From Halorubrum persicum (lineage in GTDB: Archaea > Halobacteriota > Halobacteria > Halobacteriales > Haloferacaceae): a stretch of DNA of 42,151 bases. The stretch's first letter is position 1. Each line of letters begins with the position of its first letter. A program made the position numbers and the translations under genes. Under the pieces are notes generated by a model that was given only the letters and a program-made list of their open reading frames with translations, made no database searches and was not told where the DNA came from. The stretch is from positions 1-42,151 of the forward strand of contig NZ_NHOA01000003.1 in NCBI RefSeq assembly GCF_002727125.1, in the 5' to 3' direction. This document shows positions 16,520-23,982 of the stretch, piece after piece.

Positions 16520-16741
16520 ATGTCACGGAGTTCCACTCCATGGGACGACCCGGACCCAGATCACCGCCGGACGGCGTTACCGACGGATCCGGCCCTCGAC
16601 GCCGACGACTCGCCGGACGTGATGGCGTCGATCGACTCGTCAGCGTCACGACCGGAGCTCGTGATCGCGGACGTCTCTCGGGAGAACGCGTGGGTCTCGG
16701 TCGACGAGACCGACGCCACCGTCCTCGAAGAGTGGTGTTAA
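16520..16741 (+). CDS. Small acidic haloarchaeal protein, function unknown (73 aa)
   Basis: The product begins MSRSSTPWDDPDPDHRR and ends with a conserved-looking block, ELVIADVSRENAWVSVDETDATVLEEWC. The second half resembles the short C-terminal block of small haloarchaeal proteins of unknown function. No catalytic motif or membrane segment is visible. The start is fixed by the TATA at 16488-16497, which predicts a nearly leaderless mRNA. The palindromic promoter suggests regulated expression. Confidence 0.8.
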   Translation: MSRSSTPWDDPDPDHRRTALPTDPALDADDSPDVMASIDSSASRPELVIADVSRENAWVSVDETDATVLEEWC

Positions 16742-16787
16742 CTCCGCCGTAGGCGCTGTCGGCGCCCCCGCTTCTCCGCCAGTACGG

Positions 16788-17717
16788 CTACTCCGAATCG
16801 GTCTCGTCAGCGGCCGCCGCGGAGCGAACGTCCGCACCGACCTCCCACGCTCGGACGAGCGACGCGAGCGTCCGGCACGTCGGCGCCGACACGCCGAACC
16901 GGTCCGCGCGCTCGATCGCGGCGCCGTAGATCGCGTCGACCTCGGTCCGCCGACCCGCCGCCACGTCCTCGCACATCGACGACCGGTTGGCGGCGGTGTC
17001 GGCGGCGACGCGCTCGACGGCGGCGACCGCCTCCGCCTCGCCGAGCGCGACCTCGTCGGCCCGCGCGACTCGCGCGACCTCCCGGGCCGCCTCGCGGGCC
17101 GCCTCGCCACCCGGGCCGTCGAGCGTCGCGCCGTTCGAGATCCGCGCCAGCGCCGAGGGGCCGTTGATGCCCGCGTTGACCGCGAGCTTCTCGTACCGGC
17201 GACGGGGCATGTCCGTCGCCACGACCGTCTCGATCCCGGCCTCGTCGAACGCGTTCCCGACGCGCTCGGCGAGCGGGTCGCCGCCCCCCGAAAGCGGCCC
17301 GACGACGACCTCGCCGACGCCGGTGCAGGTGACGCGGCCGGGCTCGACGAACCGGGCGCCGTAGCTCGCCGTTCCCGCGAGCACGGTGGGGTCGAGCGCC
17401 GCGACCAGCCGCTCCTCCGTGAAGCCGTTCTGGAGCGAACAGACCGCGTCGTACTCGCCGGTCGCGAGCGCTCGCGCGGCCGCGTCCGTGTCGTACGCCT
17501 TCGTCGTCACCACCGCGAGATCGGCCGACCGATGCGCCCCGTCGGTGAGCGCGCGAGGGCGCACGCGGGCGTCGACCGCGCCGTCGATCCGAAGCCCGTC
17601 CTCGCGGATCCGCCGCATGTGCGGGTCGCGCCCGACGAGCGTGACCTCGTGCGTCCGCGCCAGCAACCCCCCGACGAGGCTTCCGATCGCGCCGGCGCCG
17701 TAGACGAGGACCTCCAT
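16788..17717 (-). CDS. panE: 2-dehydropantoate 2-reductase (ketopantoate reductase) family (309 aa)
   Basis: An NADP-dependent reductase of the coenzyme A pathway. The N-terminal Rossmann motif VLVYGAGAIGSLVGG (3-17) and VTLVGR (25-30) bind the cofactor; the catalytic Lys177 is in RRRYEKLAVNAGINGPSAL; the C-terminal domain has the usual helical character with NRSSMCEDVAAGRRTEVDAI. The length is normal. It could act on another 2-oxo acid, as family members vary. It ends 46 bp from the small gene at 16520 (convergent) and starts 72 bp downstream of the threonine-synthase-like stop on the same strand. Confidence 0.9.
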   Translation of the reverse strand: MEVLVYGAGAIGSLVGGLLARTHEVTLVGRDPHMRRIREDGLRIDGAVDARVRPRALTDGAHRSADLAVVTTKAYDTDAAARALATGEYDAVCSLQNGFTEERLVAALDPTVLAGTASYGARFVEPGRVTCTGVGEVVVGPLSGGGDPLAERVGNAFDEAGIETVVATDMPRRRYEKLAVNAGINGPSALARISNGATLDGPGGEAAREAAREVARVARADEVALGEAEAVAAVERVAADTAANRSSMCEDVAAGRRTEVDAIYGAAIERADRFGVSAPTCRTLASLVRAWEVGADVRSAAAADETDSE

Positions 17718-17789
17718 ACGCCCTCCAACGGCGCGAGAGTGAAAAGAGATGGCGGTGGTGAGGCCCCGCGGACCCCGCGGACGCCGGAG

Positions 17790-19007
17790 TCAGCCCTTCA
17801 GCCCGCTCCCGGTCAGCGGGACGACCACGTCGTCGTCGGGCGAGAGAGCGCCGCGCCCGCGGAGTTCGCGGAGCGCCGCCGGCGCCACGGCGCAGGTCGG
17901 CTCGGTGTAAAACCCCGCCGCGTGGAGCCGTTCGAGCTCGCGCTCCGCCGCCGTCTGCGTGACCGCGAGCGCGTCGCCGTCGGTGTCGGCGACGGCGTCG
18001 AGGATCTCCCGTTTCCGGACCGGCTCGGCGATCTGGATCCCGTCGGCGGCCGCGTTGACCCTCCCCTCGGGGTCGGCAGCGTCGGCGCCGTGGAGCGCGC
18101 GGACGATCGGCGCGACGCCCGCCGCCTGGGCGCCGAACAGTCGCGGGACCTCGTCGATCCAGCCCGCGCGCTCCAGCCGTCGGAACCCGCGGTAGGCCCC
18201 GAGAAACAGGGTGCCGTGGCCGAGCGGGGTCACGACCGCGTCGGGGGCCTCCCAGCCGCGCTGGGCGGCGATCTCGTAGGCGACGGTGGCGGTCCCCTCG
18301 AAGAACGCCGGGTTCCACGCGTGGCTGGCGTACCAGGCGGCGTCGGCGGCCCCGCCGTTTCGTCTTCCCTCGTCACCCTCGCCGAGCGCCGCCACGCACG
18401 CCGCGGTCACGTCCGCGCGGGAGCCCTCGATCCGGACCGGTTCGGCGCCGGCCCGGCGGATCGCGCGGAGCTTCGACTCCTTGACGTCGGCCGGGACGTA
18501 CACCGCGGCGTCGATCCCGGCGCGCGCCGCGTACGTCGCGATCGCGGCGCCGGCGTTGCCGGAGGAGTCCTCGACGACGCGCTCGACGCCCAGCTCGCGG
18601 GCTCGCGTGAGCGTCGTCGTCGCGCCGCGGTCCTTGAACGAGCCGGTGGGAAAGACGTACTCCAACTTGAACGCGGCGTCCCAACCGCCCGCGCTGGGGT
18701 CGTCGCCGCTTCTCTCCGCGTCGACCAGCGGCGTCATCCCCTCCCCGAGCGTCACGCGGTCGGCCGGATCGTCGCCGACGGCGAGGAACTCGTCGAACGC
18801 CCAGAGGCCGCTTCGGGCGCCTATCCCGCCGCGCCCGCTTCCGCCCGGACCCGGCATGGCCTCGTCCGGGCCCGGTGGCGGCCCCTCCGGAGCCGGCGGG
18901 TCGGCGAACTCCAGCGGAGCGCCGCACTCGCAGCGCCACCGGTCGCTCACGGTCGCGCCGCACTCCGGACAGGCGAGGTCGCGAGCCGGGGGGCGGCCGT
19001 CGGGCAT
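17790..19007 (-). CDS. Threonine synthase-like PLP enzyme with N-terminal zinc ribbon (405 aa)
   Basis: A fold-type II PLP enzyme. The N-terminal CPECG...CECG (Cys13, 16, 26, 28) looks like a zinc ribbon, common in archaeal threonine synthases. The PLP lysine is Lys125 in PTGSFKDRGA; SSGNAGAA (148-155) is the substrate-binding loop; the C-terminus PLTGSGLKG binds phosphate. A Gly/Pro-rich stretch at 35-66 links the ribbon to the catalytic domain. The ATG overlaps the TGA of the aspartoacylase-like gene (TGATG), so the two are translationally coupled. It converts O-phosphohomoserine to threonine if a true threonine synthase; a related lyase activity is possible. Confidence 0.87.
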   Translation of the reverse strand: MPDGRPPARDLACPECGATVSDRWRCECGAPLEFADPPAPEGPPPGPDEAMPGPGGSGRGGIGARSGLWAFDEFLAVGDDPADRVTLGEGMTPLVDAERSGDDPSAGGWDAAFKLEYVFPTGSFKDRGATTTLTRARELGVERVVEDSSGNAGAAIATYAARAGIDAAVYVPADVKESKLRAIRRAGAEPVRIEGSRADVTAACVAALGEGDEGRRNGGAADAAWYASHAWNPAFFEGTATVAYEIAAQRGWEAPDAVVTPLGHGTLFLGAYRGFRRLERAGWIDEVPRLFGAQAAGVAPIVRALHGADAADPEGRVNAAADGIQIAEPVRKREILDAVADTDGDALAVTQTAAERELERLHAAGFYTEPTCAVAPAALRELRGRGALSPDDDVVVPLTGSGLKG

Positions 19008-19963
19008 CAGTACCGGTCGACGTTGGTGCCGACCGAGCAGACGTACTCGCCGGCGGCGACCTGCGGCAGGCGTCGGGTGCGCCAGAAGACGCCGTCGTCG
19101 TCGGCGGTCACTCGCCCTTTCAGCTCGCCGAACACGTCGGTCACCTCGTACAGCAGGTCCCCGGTGGAGACGCGATCGCCGAGCTCGCACTCGAACTGGA
19201 CCAACCCGCCCGCGGGGGACCCGTACTGGTCGAACCCGCGCGCTCTCGTCTGCCGTTCGATCTCGACGTCGCCGTCGAGGAAGCCGTAGTGGCGGAGCAC
19301 GTTGAACACCCCCTCGACGCCGTACTGGATCGACTCCTCGTCCCAGCCGACGGCGCCGCCGAGCTCGGGATCGATGGTCGGGATGCCGTGTTCCGGGCCG
19401 ACCCGCGCGAGCTGCCCGTCCGGCCCCTTGATGTCGAGGACGTGGCCGCAGCCGAAGACCTTCGCCAGCTCCAAACAGTCCCCGTGGAGGTGGTGGCGGA
19501 TTCCGCAACGCACCCGCGTCTCGTTTATCATCCGGCTGGTGGACCCCTGGTGGAGGTCGAGGATGAGGTCCGCCCGCTTCGCGGCTTGGAACGTCGCGTG
19601 GGCGATGCGCTCGCTCGTCGTCCCGTACTCGTCGCCGGGGTACCCGCGGTTCATCTTCCGGTCGTCGATCGGGTTCCGATGCTCAGCGACCTGGAACGCG
19701 AAGTAGTTGACGACGCCGACGACGAGAACGCTCCCCGACAGCTCAGCCGGGTCGATCCGGGGGACGACCCGGTTGACGACGCCGAGCCCGTTGAGCTCGT
19801 CGCCGTCGCTGACCGCCTGCAGGTACAGCGTCTCTCCGTCCTCGGCGCCGTTGATAACGGCCACCGGCAGTCGGACGGGACTGCCGTCCCGTGTCTCACC
19901 GACTTCGAGACGGCCCGTGTCCGTCTCTCCCGGCGAGGCGCGGGCCGTTCCAAGCGTGATCAT
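19007..19963 (-). CDS. Succinylglutamate desuccinylase / aspartoacylase family zinc hydrolase (318 aa)
   Basis: An M14-like zinc carboxypeptidase-fold hydrolase. NRGYPGDEYGTTSERIAH and LDLHQGS (His138, a zinc ligand) match the family. The first zinc motif, normally HGDE, reads DGDE at 53-56, so a ligand histidine is replaced by Asp. The C-terminal beta domain with VSTGDLLYEVTDVFGELKGRV is typical of the AstE/AspA-like group. A TATA-like TTTATC on the complementary strand (19987-19995) is centred 28 bp before ATG 19963, predicting a leaderless mRNA. The true substrate is unknown; coupling to a threonine-synthase-like gene suggests amino-acid metabolism. Confidence 0.88.
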   Translation of the reverse strand: MITLGTARASPGETDTGRLEVGETRDGSPVRLPVAVINGAEDGETLYLQAVSDGDELNGLGVVNRVVPRIDPAELSGSVLVVGVVNYFAFQVAEHRNPIDDRKMNRGYPGDEYGTTSERIAHATFQAAKRADLILDLHQGSTSRMINETRVRCGIRHHLHGDCLELAKVFGCGHVLDIKGPDGQLARVGPEHGIPTIDPELGGAVGWDEESIQYGVEGVFNVLRHYGFLDGDVEIERQTRARGFDQYGSPAGGLVQFECELGDRVSTGDLLYEVTDVFGELKGRVTADDDGVFWRTRRLPQVAAGEYVCSVGTNVDRY

Positions 19964-20023
19964 TACGCGAACGTGGGTGGGCGGCCCCTTTATCCGTTCG
20001 GTCCGCGGCGATCCACCGACACA

Positions 20024-20096
20024 AGCTTTATCGCCGCATCGCACGAGATGTCGGTAACGACGGACCCGACGACCCCGGTACGGCGGCCTGCCGCCG
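20024..20096 (+). promoter_or_regulatory. Promoter and hairpin leader of the CHAT protease gene
   Basis: A TATA-like CTTTATC (20026-20032) predicts transcription starting near 20055, which leaves a leader of about 60 nt before ATG 20115. Within it, 20081-20096 forms a perfect 6-bp GC stem (CGGCGG/CCGCCG) with loop CCTG. No Shine-Dalgarno sequence is evident. Most genes in this window appear leaderless, so a structured leader is unusual. Confidence 0.45.
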
Positions 20097-20114
20097 ACTG
20101 AACGCGATTTCCCC

Positions 20115-22229
20115 ATGAGTATCGACATCGACCCACTGTCCGACGCCGCCGGACTCACCGTCACGGACCACATCGAAAACACGCAGTTCGAGGTGTACAC
20201 GGACCGGTCGGTCGAGCCGGTCGCGACCCCCGAAGACGCCCACTACTTTCCGGTCGACGCGAGCGTGACCGTCGAGACCGGCACCATCGAAATCCCCCGC
20301 GTCGCGGTCGTCGAGACCCGCTCCGGCGACGGCACGCTGCTCACCCGCGGCGACTCCTACGCGATGCCAGCGGGGACGTACCACGTCGGCATCAATCCCG
20401 TTCCGACGAAGCTGTACGTCACATTCGCGTCGCCGTTCTCCGTGTCGACGACGGAGCGGACGACCCGGATCGAGCTCGACGCTCCCGCCGAGGTCACGCT
20501 CGGATTTCGGTCGCTCCACCAGGTCCCGGCGGGGACGATTCAGACGCCGACCGATCCCGAGTCGCTGATGGACGCCGTCTCCCTGCTCGGCTCCGCGCTC
20601 CAGACGACGAGCCCGGAGCGGTCGTTCCCCACCCTCCGCGGGCACCCGCCGCTGATCGAGCCGGACGATGAGCTCCGCGTCCCCGACCGGGTCGAGCCGC
20701 TCGACTCCGGGGTTCAGATCGTCGTCCCCCCGGAGTATCGCTACCTCTACCCGGTGGTCTCGCTGGCGTACTACTTCGCGGCCGACGTGGTCCCCGGTGA
20801 CGCCCCCCGGATCGAGGGCGACGGCTGGATACACTCGCTCGAACCGGAGTTCGAGCGGCGGACCGCCGAGGCGCTCAGACAGGCGTTCCACTTCGACTGT
20901 CTCGCCCGCACGGAGGGGTTCTACCCGGTCGATCTCCACGAGCGAGAGACTACCGACATCGCCCTCGACTGGGGCCGCCTGTACGACCTCCCGCTCGCGG
21001 AGCGGCTCGGCGAGTACCTCGCGGTCCCCTTCGAGCGCGTCGAGCCGGAGCTCCCCCAGTGGACGCTGACGACCGACGTGCGTCCCGACCCCGAGAACGT
21101 GGAGATGATCCCGTTCATCGCCGGCGAGCTGTCGATCGTCCGGTCGCCGGAGACAGTGACGCCCGCGACGGGGAACGAGGGCGGCGGCGTCGGCTTCTTC
21201 CGCGGGGCCCGGGCCGAGCCGGCGCCCCTCGGTCCGGAGGAGTTCGTCCGCGGCGCCGCCGACACCGAGCCCACCCGCGGCGCGGACGCCTCGGCGGAGC
21301 GCGGCGCGGTGCCGGCGGACGCCGACTTCGTCCGGCCCGAGCCGGTCGACACGGTCGAACACGCGTGGGTCGGTGCCGGCGTCCCCCTCGACGCCAACAA
21401 GGCCACCCTTGACGCGTATCACCGGCGGCTGGAGGTTGGTTCCGTCGAGCAGTCGCGGATCTCCGTACTCGTCGTCTGCAACGACGAACAGATGCGTGAG
21501 GAGGGCGAAGTCGCCGACCTGTACGGCCTCCGCGATATGGTCCAGTTCGACATCGAGGTCCGCCACGACCTCACCCGCGAGGAGATGCGCGAGACGCTGC
21601 AGTCCGACGTCGACTTTCTGCACTACATCGGCCACGTCGACGACCGCGGGATGCAGTGTACCGATGAGTACCTCGACCTCACCGCCGAAGATCTCGATGT
21701 CGGCGTCAGCGCCTTCCTGCTCAACGCCTGCCAGTCGTACCAGCAGGGCGAGGCGTTGATCCATCGCGGCTCCCGCGGCGGCATCGTCACGCTTTCAGAC
21801 GTGGCGAACTCACCGGCGACCCAGCTCGGCCGCATCATCGCGCGACTGATGAACAGCGGGTTCAACCTCCGTACCGCGCTTCACGTCGCGAAGCGCGAAC
21901 TCATCACGGGCCATCAGTACATCGTCGTCGGCGACGGTGGGACGACGGTTTGCCACAGTCGGAGTGGTTCTGCGGTAGTGGTTGATTTAAAAAACCACGA
22001 TTCAGATGGATGGGGTTTTTCAGTAAACATTTATCCAAACGGACCCTATGGTCTCGGTAGCTTAACGACTCCTAATATCGATTCCGCGCGTTCTAACTAC
22101 TATGTTCCAGCTCAAGCTTGCGCTAGTGGGGTTAAAAAAGATGAATTAACCGACTTTCTAAATTTGGAGGTTCTTCCTATTTTTCTTGATGGTGAATTGG
22201 GGTGGAGTGATGAGATCTCGATTGATTAG
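20115..22229 (+). CDS. CHAT-domain (caspase-like) protease, 704 aa
   Basis: The C-terminal part (about 448-620) is a CHAT/caspase-like peptidase: SVLVVCNDEQ opens the fold, the catalytic His507 is in FLHYIGHVDD, and the catalytic Cys539 is in FLLNACQSYQ, followed by GGIVTLSDV and a helical segment. Residues 1-350 are a beta-rich unknown region, and 352-410 are a disordered Gly/Ala/Glu linker. Residues from about 621 to 704 are encoded by strikingly AT-rich DNA (33-43% GC in the lines I counted) and end in GWSDEISID; this tail looks like a recently acquired domain. CHAT proteases are often effectors of defence or programmed-death systems. The stop overlaps the stop of a convergent small membrane protein gene. 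The role in this cell is inferred. Confidence 0.88.
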   Translation: MSIDIDPLSDAAGLTVTDHIENTQFEVYTDRSVEPVATPEDAHYFPVDASVTVETGTIEIPRVAVVETRSGDGTLLTRGDSYAMPAGTYHVGINPVPTKLYVTFASPFSVSTTERTTRIELDAPAEVTLGFRSLHQVPAGTIQTPTDPESLMDAVSLLGSALQTTSPERSFPTLRGHPPLIEPDDELRVPDRVEPLDSGVQIVVPPEYRYLYPVVSLAYYFAADVVPGDAPRIEGDGWIHSLEPEFERRTAEALRQAFHFDCLARTEGFYPVDLHERETTDIALDWGRLYDLPLAERLGEYLAVPFERVEPELPQWTLTTDVRPDPENVEMIPFIAGELSIVRSPETVTPATGNEGGGVGFFRGARAEPAPLGPEEFVRGAADTEPTRGADASAERGAVPADADFVRPEPVDTVEHAWVGAGVPLDANKATLDAYHRRLEVGSVEQSRISVLVVCNDEQMREEGEVADLYGLRDMVQFDIEVRHDLTREEMRETLQSDVDFLHYIGHVDDRGMQCTDEYLDLTAEDLDVGVSAFLLNACQSYQQGEALIHRGSRGGIVTLSDVANSPATQLGRIIARLMNSGFNLRTALHVAKRELITGHQYIVVGDGGTTVCHSRSGSAVVVDLKNHDSDGWGFSVNIYPNGPYGLGSLTTPNIDSARSNYYVPAQACASGVKKDELTDFLNLEVLPIFLDGELGWSDEISID

Positions 22230-22357
22230 GGTCCTGGATTGGTCGAAACTGCATTCGCCGCCGCAGGCGCCGCCTGCGTCAACAGGAGGAGTGCGGTGAA
22301 CAGGACGCCGGCCATCTTCGGGTTCTCTGCCACGTAGTCTGCAACACTTTCGTGCAT
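22226..22357 (-). CDS. Small single-pass membrane protein convergent with the CHAT gene (43 aa)
   Basis: A 43-codon gene. The product MHESVADYVAENPKMAGVLF continues with a hydrophobic stretch (about 16-30) and a tail AAPAAANAVSTNPGP. It has a charged N-terminal segment, one membrane helix and an AAA-N site that could be a signal-peptidase site. Its TAA (22226-22228 on the minus strand) overlaps the CHAT TAG (22227-22229). Its GC content is much higher than the AT-rich DNA on both sides, so selection is preserving it. TATA sequence AATATAAT (22377-22384) predicts an almost leaderless mRNA. It resembles short haloarchaeal one-helix proteins that I recall near CHAT genes; it may be a partner, anchor or substrate of the protease. 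Confidence 0.82.
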   Translation of the reverse strand: MHESVADYVAENPKMAGVLFTALLLLTQAAPAAANAVSTNPGP

Positions 22358-22384
22358 ATTACAGAAAAAGACGAGCAATATAAT
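22358..22384 (-). promoter_or_regulatory. TATA promoter of the small membrane protein gene
   Basis: On the minus strand GATTATATTGC contains a clear TATA box centred at about 22380, roughly 23 bp before ATG 22357. The flanking bases up to 22500 are strongly AT-rich. The rest of the gap to 22562 holds no gene that I can support. Confidence 0.55.
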
Positions 22385-22562
22385 CATCAAAACTTTTTTG
22401 CGCTTACTGTACTTACTTGTTTGAATAATATGAGAGGTAAATGAAATTCTCCTAACGCGGATTCAACGCCTGTTCAGCTGATTTTTGATTCTCTAATTGT
22501 CATCGGGTTCGTCTTGGGAGCCAGCCATCCGTTTTTTCCGCCTCCCCCACCGAAGTGGGAAC

Positions 22563-22811
22563 ATGACTGACATCCACGCGGCGCTCCGAGACGCGTTCGA
22601 GCACACCGACTACGACCTCGGCGACGTCGGCGTCAACCGACGGCAGGTTCGGGTGCCGGTGTTACAGGAGGGTGCCGACCCCGACGCGCTCACCGCGGTG
22701 ATCGAGGAGGCGCTCGGCGAGGACGCGGTGGTCGCCGCGACCGTCACCACCGAGGCCATCGATGGCGAGGACACCATCGGTACCGTCGTCTCGTTCAGGT
22801 ACCGCCCGTGA
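22563..22811 (+). CDS. Small conserved-looking acidic protein, function unknown (82 aa)
   Basis: The ATG at 22563 gives MTDIHAALRDAFEHTDYDLG, then GVNRRQVRVPVLQEGADPD and an end in TIGTVVSFRYRP. The pattern of alternating beta strands and a helix (ALTAVIEEALG) suggests a compact alpha/beta fold of about 80 residues. There is no metal or catalytic motif. The upstream in-frame reading to 22497 enters AT-rich non-coding DNA and is rejected. It precedes the HTH regulator on the same strand. Confidence 0.78.
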   Translation: MTDIHAALRDAFEHTDYDLGDVGVNRRQVRVPVLQEGADPDALTAVIEEALGEDAVVAATVTTEAIDGEDTIGTVVSFRYRP

Positions 22812-22908
22812 TCGGGCTGGCGAACCGTCTGAGCCCGCCTACCGACTTTCTGTTGCGGGACAACGCGGTACGATTAAGGGTGCGGTGCCCGTACGCATGG
22901 GTCGCACG

Positions 22909-23706
22909 ATGACGGTCGACGACGGACACGACGGCGCACAGTACCTCGCGGGGTCTCCCGTCCGGGTCGCGATGCTCCGAGCGATCCGAGCGGAGCCGCG
23001 CCGTCCCGCGGGCCTCACGGCCGCGGTCGACGCGACGCGGACGACGGTCCAGCGCATCCTCTCCGGGTTCCGGGAGCGCGACTGGGTCGTCAAACGCGAC
23101 GCGGCCTACCACGTGACGCCGACCGGGAAACGGGTCCACGACGCGTACGAAGCGCTGCTCGACGAGGTCGAGGTCGCGGATCGGCACGGGCGGTTCGCCG
23201 CCGACCTCGAACGGGTCGGCGCCGACTTTCCGCCCTCGGCGGTCGACGCCGGCGAGCTGACCGTCGCACCCGATCGGAACCCTCTCGCCGTCGTCGACCG
23301 ACTCACCGAACTCCTCCGGGAGGGGAGCGGCTCGGAGATCCGTGCCGTGTCCCCCATCGTCATCCAGCAGTTCAACGACGCGGCCGCGGAGGTGCTTGAC
23401 GCGGGCGCCGAGGTGGAACTCGTCATCGACCGCCAGGTGGTCGAGGAGTCGATCACGGAGTTCGGTCCGGCGACCGATCGGGCGCTACACGACGAGCGCG
23501 CGACGGTGCACGTTTCCCCGGAGCCGATCGAATACGGCCTCTTCCGGCACGACGACACCGCGTGCGTGACCGCCTACGACCGCAGAAACAATCCTCGGTG
23601 CGTGCTCGAATCGACTGACCAGGCCGTGATCGAGTGGGTCGACGACCGATTCGAGTCGTTCGTCGACGAGGCCCAGTGTCTCTCCGCGGTCGTCGAGAAC
23701 GCCTAG
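22909..23706 (+). CDS. Winged-helix transcriptional regulator with C-terminal sensor domain (265 aa)
   Basis: Residues 10-85 are a winged helix: SPVRVAMLRAIR, LTAAVDATRTTVQRILSGFRERDWV and then YHVTPTGKRVHDAYEALL. The C-terminal part, with EIRAVSPIVIQQFND and VELVIDRQVVEESITEFG, resembles the alpha/beta domain of FilR1-type archaeal regulators. It is probably a DNA-binding repressor or activator responding to a small ligand. The ATG at 22909 fits a TATA-like ATTAA at 22873-22877; ATG 22897 is the alternative. The target genes are unknown. Confidence 0.86.
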   Translation: MTVDDGHDGAQYLAGSPVRVAMLRAIRAEPRRPAGLTAAVDATRTTVQRILSGFRERDWVVKRDAAYHVTPTGKRVHDAYEALLDEVEVADRHGRFAADLERVGADFPPSAVDAGELTVAPDRNPLAVVDRLTELLREGSGSEIRAVSPIVIQQFNDAAAEVLDAGAEVELVIDRQVVEESITEFGPATDRALHDERATVHVSPEPIEYGLFRHDDTACVTAYDRRNNPRCVLESTDQAVIEWVDDRFESFVDEAQCLSAVVENA

Positions 23707-23730
23707 CCCGACGCTCGGCCGCCGAACCGG

Positions 23731-23874
23731 CTACCGGTTCGTCTGTCCGTCGTCCGCCGCGCTCGCCGGACTCTCGGTGTCGTCGTCGCCGGCGTCGGCA
23801 TCCTCGGGATCGAAGTTGGTGGGGACGACCGTCGGGTGATCGATACCGACGGACGACTGACTGTGTGCGCTCAT
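23731..23874 (-). CDS. Small acidic protein, function unknown (47 aa)
   Basis: A 48-codon gene starting MSAHSQSSVGIDHPTVVPTN and ending in an Asp/Glu-rich tail (DPEDADAGDDDTESPASAADD) with final NR. Its composition is typical of halophile proteins and unlike the shadow readings on the other strand. A TATA-like GTAATTTTTAG lies about 35-40 bp upstream of the ATG. No domain is recognisable. It lies between two convergent-facing units and downstream of ppa on the same strand. Confidence 0.65.
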   Translation of the reverse strand: MSAHSQSSVGIDHPTVVPTNFDPEDADAGDDDTESPASAADDGQTNR

Positions 23875-23982
23875 GGCTCTACGTGGACGTACGTGGCCTC
23901 CCCTCTAAAAATTACCCATGGGCATAACGCATCCGTGCTGCCGGCGGCTATGCCTCGGGGTTATCAAACGTCCCGTAGTCGC

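Noticed and set aside
20048-20101. Short upstream ORF (17 aa) before the CHAT gene
   Set aside because: The TATA element predicts transcription starting about 7 bp after its ATG, so it is probably not in the mRNA.
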